DNA of 64,000 bases from Brachionus plicatilis (GCA_010279815.1 QEOQ01000180.1:2130375-2194374); one strand, 5' to 3'; counted from the stretch's first letter, positions 22,607-34,372 are shown. Made by a program: numbers and translations. Notes: a model not told the origin generated them from the sequence alone.

Positions 22607-23577
22607 AAATCAAATTTAAATTTTTTTTTAATCATATATTGAAATTTATTTGAATAAATAAATAAAGTGATAATAAAATTAAAGAAATTGTTTTTTATTT
22701 TTCGAATTAAATTTACCTTTTAAAAATTTTAAACATTACAAAATAAGGTTTTAAGATCTTTATGGATTGAAATATTTTGACAGTAATTTTAAAGTAAAGT
22801 TATATAATTTAGAGAATTATCTTTTATCATTTAATAGACATTAAAACATCTTGAACGAATGATCAACTAAAGTCTGAAGTCAGACTTTTCTTACTTTAAT
22901 TTGACTATTAATTCTTTACTTTATCGGATTTTCGGGAATTTACTATTTCAAACAGACAGGTAATTTGAAAATATCTAATTCTTGAATTCTTTTATAAGAC
23001 TTAGTTAAACAGAAAACTATAAAAAAACATTAAAAATAATTCTTACAATCAAATATAGAAATCAAATTTAAATTTTTTTTAATCAAATATAGAAATCAAA
23101 TTTAAATTTTTTTTTAATCAAATATAGAAATCAAATTTAAATTTTTTTTTAATCAAATATTGAAATTTATTTGAATAAATAAATAAAGTGATAACAAAAT
23201 TAAAGAAATTGTTTTTTATTTTTCGAATTAAATTTACCTTTTAAAAATTTTAAACATTACAAAATAAGGTTTTAAGATCTTTATGGATTGAAATATTTTG
23301 ACAGTAATTTTAAAGTAAAGTTATATAATTTAGAGAATTATCTTTTATCATTTAATAGACATTAAAACATCTTGAACGAATGATCAACTAAAGTCTGAAG
23401 TCAGACTTTTCTTACTTTAATTTGACTATTAATTCTTTACTTTATCGGATTTTCGGGAATTTACTATTTCAAACAGACAGGTAATTTGAAAATATCTAAT
23501 TCTTGAATTCTTTTATAAGACTTAGTTAAACAGAAAACTATAAAAAAACATTAAAAATAATTCTTACAATCAAATCG
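22583..23577 (+). repeat. Tandem duplication of the MPRL-D 3' flank
   Basis: The block beginning AATAATTCTTACAATCAAAT (last exon end and downstream flank) is repeated almost exactly: copy 1 about 22583-23034, copy 2 about 23035-23566, and the start of a third at 23557-23577, where LINE sequence interrupts it. Copy 2 contains an extra threefold expansion of AATATAGAAATCAAATTTAAA (23040-23150). Near identity implies a recent event or assembly duplication. Confidence 0.85.
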
Positions 23578-24310
23578 GTTTCCAAATGGATTGACGTAAC
23601 CAAATTTTGATTATACCATAAACGGAGAACACTTGCAAGTTACTGATACAGAACGTGATTTGGGAGTTTTAATCTCAAACGACTTAAAGTGGTCAAATCA
23701 AGTAAATGCAGTTTCGAACAAAGCAAATTCAGTTTTAAGGCTCAATACGAAGAACGTTAAAGTTTCAGAACAAGGAGTCAATTGGTAGATTATATAAAGC
23801 ATTTGTCAGACCGCATTTAGAATATGCAGTTCAGGCCTGGAACCCATATCTAAAAAAAGATATAAGCGTCATAGAATCTGTCCAAAGAAGGGCTACCAAA
23901 TTAGTTCCTGAACTTAAGAAGCGAAGCTACGACGAACGCTTAGAAGCTCTTAGCTTAACTACCCTAGAGATAAGAAGATTAAGAGGAGATTTGATCGAAA
24001 TGTACAAAATAGTTAATGGTTTAGATACAGTACGTTGGTATAAACCTCCAATCTTCAGAAACCAACAAGCGAATTTTCGTCCGGCTCCAAGATTTCATGA
24101 CCTTAAAATGGAGAAGCAATTGGTGAAAAACCGCGATCAAAGATACCATTTTTTCAGCAATAGAGTGGTGAATGCTTGGAATAACCTCAGTAGAGAAGTT
24201 ACTTATTCAAAAACATTGAACAAATTTAAGAATAAATTAGACAAACTAAATTTAGATGGGCTATTACAGTGAGGATAAAACCTCATTTCATAGCTTTATT
24301 ATTATTATTA
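23578..24310 (+). pseudogene. Non-LTR retrotransposon 3' fragment (RT C-terminal region)
   Basis: Translates as ERDLGVLISNDLKWSNQV, then after a one-base insertion near 23745 as a frame with IGRLYKAFVRPHLEYAVQAW, VQRRATKLV and LRGDLIEMYKIVNG, ending at TGA 24270-24272. These are hallmarks of the region after the RT domain in Jockey/CR1-group LINEs. The 3' end carries a short ATT-repeat tail (about 24293-24315), typical of LINE 3' ends. It is 5' truncated at 23578, where it interrupts the tandem duplication. The frameshift shows it is dead. Confidence 0.85.
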
Positions 24311-24560
24311 CTATTAAAAATATAATTATCAAAGAGGAATACAGGATTTGCATTGAAAATTTGCCCCTGTTTTATTTTTGATTAGATCACTCAAATTTTT
24401 TTATTTTTATCAATAAAGATACCTTGTTTAAACTTTATTCAGAATATTTAAAATATTTTTTAAGTTTTTGATCCAAAGTTTACCAATTTGGAAAATAAAA
24501 TATTTTTATTGACAAATCTAACTTAACAAAACATTCTTTTTTAATAACTGTGATGAATGG

Positions 24561-24705
24561 AATACGCAAGAATAAAGTAAAAATTCAAAACAACACTTTT
24601 TTATTTTTGGTGTAACTTTAATTGGTCTTTTAGATTTTGTCATAAGCGTTACTATCACCTTTTATTTTTGAAAGGGTAAATGACATTCCTTCCTTTTTTT
24701 ATTAA
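24561..24705. repeat. Left arm of a perfect 145-base inverted repeat flanking the gap
   Basis: Exact reverse complement of 25690-25834, the first bases after the N run. It includes the last exon of MPRL-E. Confidence 0.95.
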
Positions 24706-25046
24706 AATTTTAATATTTTATTTAAAAAAGATTCTTAAATTAAATTTACTTTAATATTTCTACCCATTAACGACCAAAAATCGTAGTTTGGAATTGTTTC
24801 ATTTCCGGTTTTTTTTTTAAAGTACTTAAGGAATATAAAACCAAAAACTAGATACGAAGTGAATACAGAAAAAAACCTAAATTTAGAATGAAGATATTGA
24901 TTTTTTTTTAAAGTAAATTACAGAATCAGAATTAATGAACCAAAGCTAAGACCTTTTTTTTCATCTCTTGGACAACACCATTTGGAATTTAATTCAAAAA
25001 CCTAATAATTATAAATTTTTCGTAATATAAAAAAAGCTTACATATA
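24630..25046 (-). CDS. MPRL-E: MPR-like protein, 3' exons only
   Basis: Three complete exons (24922-25001, 24750-24876, 24630-24692), plus the last bases of another ending at 25042 in the conserved Tyr codon before donor GTAAGC. The 5' part lies in the N gap. They encode a CC turn, GLSFGSLILI, the membrane helix (SVFTSYLVFGFIFLKYF), tail ETIPNYDFW, then EGMSFTLSK and terminal YDKI. The helix has FGF where siblings have GGF. This is the most divergent membrane/tail block in the cluster, with splice phases identical to the others. Confidence 0.8.
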
Positions 25047-25689
25047 NNNNNNNNNNNNNNNNNNNNNNNNNNNNNNNNNNNNNNNNNNNNNNNNNNNNNN
25101 NNNNNNNNNNNNNNNNNNNNNNNNNNNNNNNNNNNNNNNNNNNNNNNNNNNNNNNNNNNNNNNNNNNNNNNNNNNNNNNNNNNNNNNNNNNNNNNNNNNN
25201 NNNNNNNNNNNNNNNNNNNNNNNNNNNNNNNNNNNNNNNNNNNNNNNNNNNNNNNNNNNNNNNNNNNNNNNNNNNNNNNNNNNNNNNNNNNNNNNNNNNN
25301 NNNNNNNNNNNNNNNNNNNNNNNNNNNNNNNNNNNNNNNNNNNNNNNNNNNNNNNNNNNNNNNNNNNNNNNNNNNNNNNNNNNNNNNNNNNNNNNNNNNN
25401 NNNNNNNNNNNNNNNNNNNNNNNNNNNNNNNNNNNNNNNNNNNNNNNNNNNNNNNNNNNNNNNNNNNNNNNNNNNNNNNNNNNNNNNNNNNNNNNNNNNN
25501 NNNNNNNNNNNNNNNNNNNNNNNNNNNNNNNNNNNNNNNNNNNNNNNNNNNNNNNNNNNNNNNNNNNNNNNNNNNNNNNNNNNNNNNNNNNNNNNNNNNN
25601 NNNNNNNNNNNNNNNNNNNNNNNNNNNNNNNNNNNNNNNNNNNNNNNNNNNNNNNNNNNNNNNNNNNNNNNNNNNNNNNNNNNNNNNNN
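25047..25689. other. Assembly gap
   Basis: 643 N. Its edges are an inverted repeat, so the missing segment probably contains the 5' exons of MPRL-E and perhaps a second gene in the opposite direction. Confidence 0.99.
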
Positions 25690-25834
25690 TTAATAAAAAA
25701 AGGAAGGAATGTCATTTACCCTTTCAAAAATAAAAGGTGATAGTAACGCTTATGACAAAATCTAAAAGACCAATTAAAGTTACACCAAAAATAAAAAAGT
25801 GTTGTTTTGAATTTTTACTTTATTCTTGCGTATT
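25690..25834. repeat. Right arm of the inverted repeat flanking the gap
   Basis: Perfect reverse complement of 24561-24705. It starts exactly at the gap edge, so the true arm may be longer. Confidence 0.95.
25703..25765 (+). CDS. MPRL-F: last exon of an MPR-like gene, mirrored copy of MPRL-E
   Basis: Preceded by AG, 63 bases encode the tail end (GMSFTLSK... terminal YDKI and TAA), identical to the last exon of MPRL-E but on the other strand. Either a real divergent partner whose remaining exons are in the gap, or a palindromic assembly artefact. The exact identity over 145 bases favours recent conversion or artefact. Confidence 0.45.
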   Translation, partial: EGMSFTLSKIKGDSNAYDKI

Positions 25835-27344
25835 AAATTAATAAAAAATATTAAAATAATTTTATTTTTATTTTAATCTCTAATTGATTTCTTCATTTCC
25901 TAAAAAATTTAAAAAAGGGAGTTAGGACAAAAGAATTTATTTTCATGATTACCTACTATGTAGTTAATGAAAATAACTAATGTTGAAATACCATTTAAAG
26001 GTTTAAGGTACTTAAAATTCATAATTTTTTTCAAATTATAAGGTAAATTCAGAGTTGTTCATAAGTCAAGAATTTTTTTTTTTAAATAAAGTTCAAATTA
26101 AAGACTTAAAATTTTTATGTAAAGTCCGGCCATATTAATTTTTTGCCGTTCGAAGTATTTATCAAAGAATTAAAAGTATAAAAAAAATTATAGTCTTGTA
26201 CTTGGACTTTAATTTAAAAATAATTCTGGATAAATGTCAGGGAAAATTTCGAGATAATAATTTTTTCATTACAGCATTAGGATTTCGACAAGAATTTCAT
26301 ATAAAAAATTCAAACTTAGTAAAAGTTCACCAACATCTTTAATTTTATACTTATTTTAGGCCATTTAGATAAATTTCAAAGAAATATTTCCCCCTTGATT
26401 AACTAACTTGTTTAAAATTTTTTGATGAAATATTTTTGAAATTTTTAAAATTACTAACAAAAATAATAATTGACTCAGATTTTGTTTGACCTTAAAATTT
26501 AGTCCCAAATTTTAATTTTACGATTAAATTCCAGCATTTTAAATATCAACTAAGAAAACCTTTGATTAAGACCTAAAAATAGATCAAAATTTTAGATAAA
26601 TTTTTATACGATATAAAATACAAAAGTTACCAAAAAATTCTTTATTTTTTTCAAACCATCTAGGTAAATGTCAAAGAAATATTTCATAATGACATTTTTT
26701 TTAGTTTCTTTTACACAACATTTAAATTAGCGTATTTAATAAATTGGATACAAAAGATAAAAGGATTTATAAATTATATTTAAAATATTTGATAACGAGT
26801 CAAATGACTAGGTTGGATAATTATTGTTAAATAATGTATAGAGGAATATAATTTTTCTAAGGAAAAGAGATATCAAGAATTATGGATAACATAATTTTTT
26901 GTAATTTTTGATTAGTAAAATTCTGACTCAGCAATAGACCCTTCAAAGGATACTGGGCAATTGATTCTTAAAAAATAAATTAATGAAAATCTTTTTTTAT
27001 TTAATATTCTAAAAGAATTTAATGTGATTATTAAGAATGCATATGTTTTTATAATTTAACATTTAAAGATGATAAAATATCAGAATTTTATCATTTAAAT
27101 ACAATAAACTTAAAAATTGCAAAAAAGTAAAAAAATAGAATAGATCGTAGAGACAAAAAAAACAAATTTGCAGTTTTCCTACCAAAAACCTAATTTTTTT
27201 GGCCGTAAGCATTATGGAACACATTTCCTAAAAATTGCGTAATTTAATGTTATTTTACGTAATTTTTGTAGAATCACTGTATCTTATTTGTAATAAAATT
27301 AAATAAAAGGAAAATGTTTAATTTCATTTACTAATTAATCAATG
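25835..27344. other. Spacer containing copy 1 of a dispersed direct repeat
   Basis: No coding signal. The part from about 26520 to 26830 (CCATCTAGGTAAATGTCAAA, TTTAGTTTCTTTTACACAAC and flanking words) recurs in the same orientation at about 33200-33610. ACGTAATTT-type words occur at 27230-27290. Confidence 0.5.
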
Positions 27345-27641
27345 TTAAATTAATCTAAAATTACTTTTTTTTCGTAAATAAACATTATTTATTCCAATTT
27401 TTTTTTCAACCGATTTTTTCAGACCCAAATGATATCCTGCATGTAAGAAAAATCTCTCACTTGGAACACTGGTTACTGGGACTGCTAAAACAACTGAAGC
27501 AAAACTAGAAAGTATAGGCAATTGAGATTTATTGAACATCCAGTAATCCAAAACATCGATATTAATTTTTTTGCTTGTTATTCTATTTGGCTTATGATTC
27601 ATTTTTTTGAAAAGAAAATTCTTGAAAAAATTTACTAACAA
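27345..27641 (-). pseudogene. hAT transposase C-terminal (dimerisation) relic
   Basis: About 98 codons ending the hAT fold: DVLDYWMFNKSQLPILSSFA, a VLAVPVTSVPSERFF block (the family SxPSERxFS signature) and a degraded last helix (VEKKIGINNVYLRKK). Only the C-terminal ~75 residues of a transposase are present, with no upstream catalytic region, so this is a fragment. It shows that hAT transposases have been active near the hAT-like MITE at 13440-14120. Confidence 0.8.
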
Positions 27642-28732
27642 TTAATATTGGAATAAATTAAGAAAGTAAAAGAACTCCTAATACTTAAACGATAATCAAA
27701 TTAGAATTTAGCCAATTTTTGTTATCTTATTTTTTTAAGAATTGTTCAACTTTATTTAATTTTAACTCAAAAAACTGAGTATCCCAGTAATTTTTGGCAA
27801 GGTAGAATTGTTCAACAGAATTTTGTTGACATCTAACCAAGTCAATTCGTTATGACTAAAAATATCTAAGTATAGATTTTGTAAGCTATCGGGTTAGATT
27901 CGAAAATTAATTTATAATAAAAAAAACAGAAACAAATTAAATTTTTTGTTAAACAAGGGGAGTTTAGAAAAGTTTAACGAGCTGCATTTTTAAAAAAATT
28001 TTAATTTGTTCATTTTGGTTTACCAATTTTCGGCTGACCAAACATTTTAAGCAGCCAATAATCAACATCACTTATTCTAAGCTGAATCCCAAAACTAGGA
28101 ATCCACCCCGAACCCCGTTTAATTTAATTTTAATTATATTTTAATTAGTTTAATTATATTTATTATATAATTATTAAATTAAATTTAGACAAAGTACATA
28201 AAGAAAAATGTTTTTTAATGCTTAAATCTCATTGTCTATCCATGAGTCAACGAGGCATACTCCAAATATCATGCTGCTTATTTTATTATTGTCTTATAGA
28301 TCTCTCAGTGACATTTAACTAAATATCAATTTGCTTTTATCACTAACATCCGTTCATTTTTTAATTCATTTTAAATTTATCAGGTAGTGATAGATCTTCA
28401 TTGATCTTCCCTGAATGCTATTCTCAAAGCCGCACATCAATACTGGTCTTTGAAAATTTGAACCAAAAGTCTATCATATTTGGGTGCATGCTCTTATAGC
28501 TTAGCTTTTTTTCTATTTACAATTAATTCTAAAATATTCTATTATATCTAAAATGTTTCATGTTTTCAACTTTAAAAACCCTAAAATTGGTCATTATCAA
28601 GTGTGCGGTGAGAATTTAAAAAAAATTTAAGTCTTTGCTCGGACTAAGAAAAAAAAAAGTCCGGACTTGGACTTGATTTGAGACTTGTGACTTTTAAACA
28701 ACTCAAAAATAAATATTTTGGGAAACTTTTAG
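27642..28732. other. Spacer upstream of MPRL-G
   Basis: No gene recognised. Base composition is slightly less extreme at 28190-28480, but frames are short. Homology with the region upstream of MPRL-H begins only at AACTTTTAGATG, immediately before the start codon. Confidence 0.4.
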
Positions 28733-30241
28733 ATGAAATTCCTTTTTTTTGCTATAATTTTTTTTATTTTTTGTCACGTTGAATGTTCACAAGCAAAAAA
28801 AGATCAGCCAAATCAAAAAAATTTAATCAAAGAAAAATTGTCTAACTGTAAAGTTAAACTAGATGATGAAAGTATCATAGATCTTAGCTCATTAAATAAT
28901 CCTTCAAATCCAATGTATGATGTTAAAATTGAGTTTACCATAAAAAGACTACATTTTTTATTTAGGTCGACAGTGGATGATACAGGTGAAAATTATTTTT
29001 ACTACAATCCATGTGGGCCAATTGATTGTGAATTTAATTCATCTAATTCTGCTGCTGTAAAATTCAATTATTAATTTTTTTAAAGAAAATTGCCTAATTA
29101 AAAAATATTTTAGGTTTGTATGAAAAAAAAAAATTCTGAATTAGTAAATTGTGGTGATCAAGATTCCATGAATTCAAGCTATTTCAATTCATTTTATTTG
29201 ATTTATATACATAAGTAATATTTTTTCTCATTTATAAAGTTCTTTTTAATAATACCTAATTTGTTCATCTAAAGACATGTTAAATAAGTTTATATGTTTT
29301 CTTATAGTTTAAAAAATTTACATTTGTGTATTACTGGTTCGATCTTTACCACTAAAAGGTTTTAATTTTCATAAAATTCATTAAAGAAAGATTCCATTTT
29401 TAATTTAAGATGTGTTATTTTTTAATATGTTATTAGTTAAAAATAAACATCTAAAATAAAATTGAGAAAATAGTTAAGTAATAATAAGATAAAAATAAAA
29501 AAAAATATAAAATTAATTGATATAAATTCTTTTTTTGCATAATACTTCACCGCAAAAAGTAACCCTGGAAAATTATTTGTTTCTCTGTCTTTCTTCCTAC
29601 AGCTTAATAACTAGCAGACCCTAAAACACGAAGAGATGAACAAAATGACGATAAAAATGTTTAAAATGCAAAAGCTTTTTCAGTAAAATTTAAAAAAAAA
29701 ATATATAATATTTTTTGTAAAAACATCAAAATTGTATGGCTACGTTATTTTAAATTTAAAAATTAATCAAAGAAAAATATAATTTAATTAACAAATTGTT
29801 CTTATTATTAACAATTGGTAAGTGCTTAAAAATATGTCAAAAACAAAATCTATTTAACTATTTTTATATGCTTTTCTAATTTCATTGTTGATGACTTCAA
29901 CCTTTTTTTTGAATCAGGATGATTTAACACCATTTTATTACAATACTAAATAAGATTGAGAATATTTTATGTATGAAATTTTCTAATTTTATCAATGTAA
30001 AATTAAATTTAAAACTAAAAAATTTTTAATAAAGTGAAATTACTACAAGAATTCGATGTGAATGTCTAGATATGCAAAGTTTTGATTTTTACAGTGAAAG
30101 CCCAAAAGGGAATTATGTAAGCAAAATCAAAAATATATTTTCTTTTATTATTTATTAATTCTTTATATTTTTTAATAGCAATTCATTTTGAAATCAAAGT
30201 ATTGCTGCCCAGAAAAAAAAGACAAAGTATTTTTGCTTTAA
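28733..30241 (+). CDS. MPRL-G: secreted MPR-like lectin protein without membrane exons
   Basis: Five exons in phase (28733-28914, 28966-29056, 29114-29214, 30035-30116, 30179-30241), 172 residues. Signal peptide (FLFFAIIFFIFCHVECSQA), CKVKLDDESIIDLSSLNNPSNP, YFYYNPC, AVCM, NCGDQ, IRCEC, SESPKGNY and CC turn, then KKDKVFLL and TAA. In near-twin MPRL-H the same exon continues into the membrane helix; here the sequence after the CC turn differs and no membrane or tail exon follows. The product is therefore predicted to be soluble. The expected ligand-contact Gln is Met (AVCM) and the Arg position is Ile, while Glu and Tyr remain, so mannose-6-phosphate binding is doubtful. It could be a truncated pseudogene, but all splice sites are intact. 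Confidence 0.68.
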
Positions 30242-31114
30242 AATGATTTTTTTTTGCATTAAGTGAATCAATTATTTAAGTCTGGTGAATCCTTTATGAT
30301 GACGAAGATGAGAGGAAGTAACAATTTATTCAATCAAATGAAAAATTAAAATGTTTTATTAAAAGAGTAGATTTTAGTAGCTTTAAAATTGATTATTAAA
30401 AGCAATTATTAGGCAGTGTAATTAGATTCATTATTTTGAATTAAGCTTTTATTAATTTCGAGGGTTTTATTTTAATTTTTTTTTGAATAGCAATAAAATA
30501 ATGATAAGCTTGTTTTAATTTAAAATTCAGAAAAGATATAATATATCTTTTATTTACGTAAAGTTTAATAAAATATTTTTATCAAGAGTATTTGTTAGAA
30601 ATTAAAAATAACCTTTTTTGTGTATTTTATATTTTAGAATATTTTTTTTAGTTTTTAACCCTTTCAATGTTTCACCCATTGCTTCGCTGCTGGAACATTA
30701 AAAATTAAAAAAAAAAGAGGAATTTAATTTAATTATTTGGATGCCTGAAAAGCAAATGAATTTTTTTTTGCTACTTTTTTATTTTAGCTTTAATGTCCTT
30801 TTTTCATTATGTGTTTATCTAATTTGATTGTTGCATTTTATTTAGATAATTTAGTTGATTGGTTACAAAAAATTCAATTTTGAGGTCTGTTTGGTTCTAG
30901 GATATTAAGTTTTTGGGAAAAAGACACTAAAATGAAAAAATTTGCTTTCAAATATATTTAATTTAAAAAAGTAGCTAAAATTTAATTTTGTTTTTTCTCC
31001 TTTTCAAACTCCGTTTCGTTTTATTATTGTAGATTATTTAATTTGGAAAATTATTCTTTTGTAAATAGAATTTACAACAATCGTTACAACAAAGTCAGAT
31101 AGAAAAATTGAATA
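30242..31114. other. Spacer downstream of MPRL-G
   Basis: No membrane/tail exon of MPRL-G can be found here on the plus strand. AT-rich with no other structure. Confidence 0.45.
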
Positions 31115-31399
31115 GTGAGATTAAAAAACAAAAATCCTGACTTTTCAAAGGCTTTTGATATAGTACCAAATAAACGCCTTCCTCATAAGTTCTGCGGTTA
31201 TGGTTTAGGCGAAAGAATGGTGATTTGTTTGGAGTTTAAAAAAGAGATAGAATGTAACTTGTTTTACAAGATAAAACTATATCTGAGTGGTCAAGGAGGT
31301 CTAATGCTTTTAATTCAATGCATAAATAACTCGGTTTGTATATCAAATGAAATGGAGATAGATGCTAATAACTCAAAAATTTTAACTAATAAGGTTAAT
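31115..31399 (+). pseudogene. Degenerate LINE reverse transcriptase fragment
   Basis: The frame includes DFSKAFDIVPNKRLPHKF and a GYG block, matching the DFSKAFDxVxHxxLxxKL region of non-LTR reverse transcriptases (first catalytic Asp). The rest is scrambled (ECNLFYKIKLYLSGQ). It is interrupted at its 3' side by the 390-base MITE; sequence after the MITE resumes with the duplicated target AAGGTTAAT. Confidence 0.6.
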
Positions 31400-31789
31400 G
31401 GTATCTCTTAATTTCGACAAATTAAACTCGACATAATTGTTTTCGACAGGTTAATTTCGACAAACTCGACTTAAAAAAAAAAAACTTGTTTTTGACAGAA
31501 TTTTAATTGGACATGATAATTTGGACATAATAAATAAAAAAAGTAAAAAACATTTATTTAAGAAAAATTAGAAATTAATTCATCCATTTGAATGTGCGAT
31601 GATAAAAAATGTAACAATTAAATCAACTGGAATTTTCTTTTATAATTGATTTTTGTCGAATTTCTGTCGAGTTTATTATGTCGAGTTTATTCTTATGTCT
31701 TATTTTTCTTATGTCGAAATTAAGTTTGTCTAAATTAACCTGTCGAAAACAATTATGTCGAGTTTAATTTGTCGAAAAAATGCATATCC
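31400..31789 (+). mobile_element. 390-base MITE, copy 1, with 9-base target duplication
   Basis: Starts GGTATCTCTTAATTTCGAC and ends GTCGAAAAAATGCATATCC. Inverted ends of about 60 bases are built from TCGACA words. Flanked by AAGGTTAAT on both sides (31391-31399, 31790-31798), a perfect 9-base duplication. A second copy in the opposite orientation lies at 58952-59341 and has the same length. No coding capacity. The duplication length would fit Mutator- or Merlin-type transposases, but the family is not determined. Confidence 0.93.
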
Positions 31790-31798
31790 AAGGTTAAT

Positions 31799-32341
31799 GA
31801 AAGAACATAGTTACAGATAGATTTGAATGCCAATGAATGAATAGTGAATCGTTCAAAAATTCATATAGACCCGATCATGACTGCACGGAACGGTAAAAAT
31901 TTAATTTCCCGTAAATGACGGGAACAACATTCTATAAGTCAAATCATGACTTTGACTGACACTTATGACTTGAAAAAAAATCTGATTTTCTTCATCAAAC
32001 ATTATATCATCTTTACTAAGACAATTTTTTGCACAATTAATTTTTTTGAATTTTGAAAATCTGATAATATTTTAGTAAAGATGTAATATGCAAAATGTGA
32101 TAATAATCCAGAAATTTTATTATTGTTTTACCTTATTTCAAAAAAATTGAAAACTTGAATGATGAAAAAAAATTCTAATAAACTTTGAGACTTAATTTGC
32201 AGTACAAAAATGTTCGAAATAAAATTGCAAAAAAATTATTTAAAATAAATCTTACATAATTGTCACAGAAATTTTATTACTGGTCACGAAAATAATAAAA
32301 AAAAAAAATTTTATTTTAAAATTTTTTCAGTGATAGTATGG

Positions 32342-32422
<81 letters not shown>

Positions 32423-33189
32423 TATTGATTTAAGTCTCATAGGCAAAATAAAAAAAAAAAGTAAAGTTAAGTTCTTCGAATATTATGGGTTATAGAAATT
32501 TTTTCTATATCTTAATAATTTACTATGTAAGTCAATCAAAAAAAAATCCTGGTCATAAAATTGACATGAATTCACTGATCACATATACAATAGGCAAGAT
32601 TCAAAAATAGCTTGTGTTTGTAATATATTTGTTTATTGATTGACATAATTACTTTTATAAGAATGCCACTGCATTCAGGTAAAAACTTCTAATCGTTTTC
32701 AAAAAGCTCATTTATTAAGCTTTGTTTTTCATTAGGTAGGCCAAGATAAATAAAGCAAGATGCTTAAAAAATCGTATAGCCGTTTTATATTAAATGAGTT
32801 TTAAGTTTTTTTTTCTCATACAAAAAAGATTGATGTCTACATCGAATTATTAAATTCAATTTTCTACTAATTATCACCGTTCTCACAGATTATCAACGAC
32901 ATTAATTAAAAAAACAACATCATCGTATTATCCAGTAAATTATAAATTAATAAAGTAAAGAAATAAAAAAATAATTAAGTTAATAATAAATTTATTAAGT
33001 TAATAATATATAAGATAAATTTATTCAATTTATCTTAGCACCAACTATATATATAATAAATTGGGATAACATTTCATCAATAAGATAGATAATTAAATAC
33101 TGAGATAAAATTCCACCTTGTTTAAATTTTTTAAATGAATCAATCTAAAAAAATTAGTTCAGATTGATTCAGATTTTGGTTACTTTTAC
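31799..33189. other. AT-rich spacer with a long ATT microsatellite
   Basis: No genes. Sequence after the MITE (GAAAGAACATAGTTACAG...) probably continues the decayed LINE. The microsatellite is listed separately. Confidence 0.4.
32342..32420. repeat. (ATT)n microsatellite
   Basis: About 79 bases of uninterrupted ATT repeats. LINE 3' ends in this window carry short ATT tails, so it may have grown from one, but no LINE is adjacent. Confidence 0.95.
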
Positions 33190-33199
33190 CATAAAATTG

Positions 33200-33610
33200 T
33201 GCCAATTAATTTTACGATTAAATTCTAACATTTTTAAATGTCAACAAAAAAAAACCTTTGATTAAGACTTTATAATGAATTAAAATTTGTTTTTAAAAAT
33301 CTAAGAACTGGTTTTAAAAAATTCAAGTAGATCTGGACTTTTGTCCAATTTCATCAAGAGATCGTATTTTTTGAAGAAAAACAAATAAAACATTCACTGG
33401 TACGATTTAATACAAAAATTGCCACAAGTTTCCTTCCAAACCATCTAGGTAAATGTCAAAGAAACATTTCATAATGACAATTTTTTTAGTTTCTTTTACA
33501 CAACATTTAAATTAACCTATTTAATAAAGAGCATTTAAAAGATATAAGGATTTGTAAATTATATTTAAAATATTTGATAACAAGTCAAATGACTTGATTA
33601 GATTTTTATT
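33200..33610 (+). repeat. Dispersed direct repeat, copy 2
   Basis: Shares several long blocks in order with 26520-26830: CGATTAAATTC, AAACCTTTGATTAAGAC, CCATCTAGGTAAATGTCAAA and AAATTATATTTAAAATATTTGATAAC. An old duplicated unit of unknown nature, lying within the segment between MPRL-E/F and MPRL-H. Confidence 0.65.
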
Positions 33611-34372
33611 CTTAAAAAAAAATATAAAGGCATAGTGTTTCATTTGAGAAAAGAGATATCGAAAATTCTGGATTAAGCATTTTTCGACTTTTTAATAATT
33701 TAAATATCATGATTACAATAATTCTCATTTACTATCAGATTAAGACATGTTGGGACTGTTTGCCAAGCATTTTCATAATTTTTTTACCATAACTTAATGT
33801 TATCCTTTCATTAGTTCTAATTCAGATAGATTTATCTAAAAATCTATATAGAAACTGAACAAATATTTAATTTAAAAGAGCAGTTTGAATTAAAAATATT
33901 ATGAAGCAGTAATAAGAAAGACGAATGTAAAATGTGTTTGGAGAAAGAAAAGAAAATTTTTTTCAGACTAATAGAGTAAAGTATAATAAAAAGTGATATC
34001 TTGATCGTCATAACATTTGTTTTTATTTTTTGTGGCAATTACATAATGGACTCGGGTATTCGATATATCTTGATTAGAAAAATATTGTATTCGACGTATC
34101 TTGATCAAAAGATAACATTAAGATTTAGTAAAAAAATTACGATATTCCTTGTAAACACGTGTAGAACACTACATTATTTTTCAATATCTCTTTTTGATTT
34201 CAGTGTATTTTACCCTATTTTACTTTATTTTTTTAAATTTTATTCTGAAGGAGCTCGGTACAGTAAACGAATAAAAAAAAAATAAGCAATATAATTGTAA
34301 AGAATGAAAAAAAATTTATATCTTAAAAAAAAATATACGCCTACACAATATTCATTTTTAGAAATAGCCTAA

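Noticed and set aside
25038..25715. 225-codon frame made mostly of X
   Set aside because: It crosses the run of N.
28921..29074. Unspliced extension of MPRL-G exon 1 (113 codons)
   Set aside because: It reads through a 51-base intron with good GTATGA/TTTAG sites; all siblings splice here in the same phase.
32342..32420. Possible CRISPR or satellite array
   Set aside because: A simple ATT microsatellite in a eukaryotic genome; no spacers.
34001..34285. 94-codon plus-strand frame
   Set aside because: No homology, biased AT-rich codons, no splice partners.
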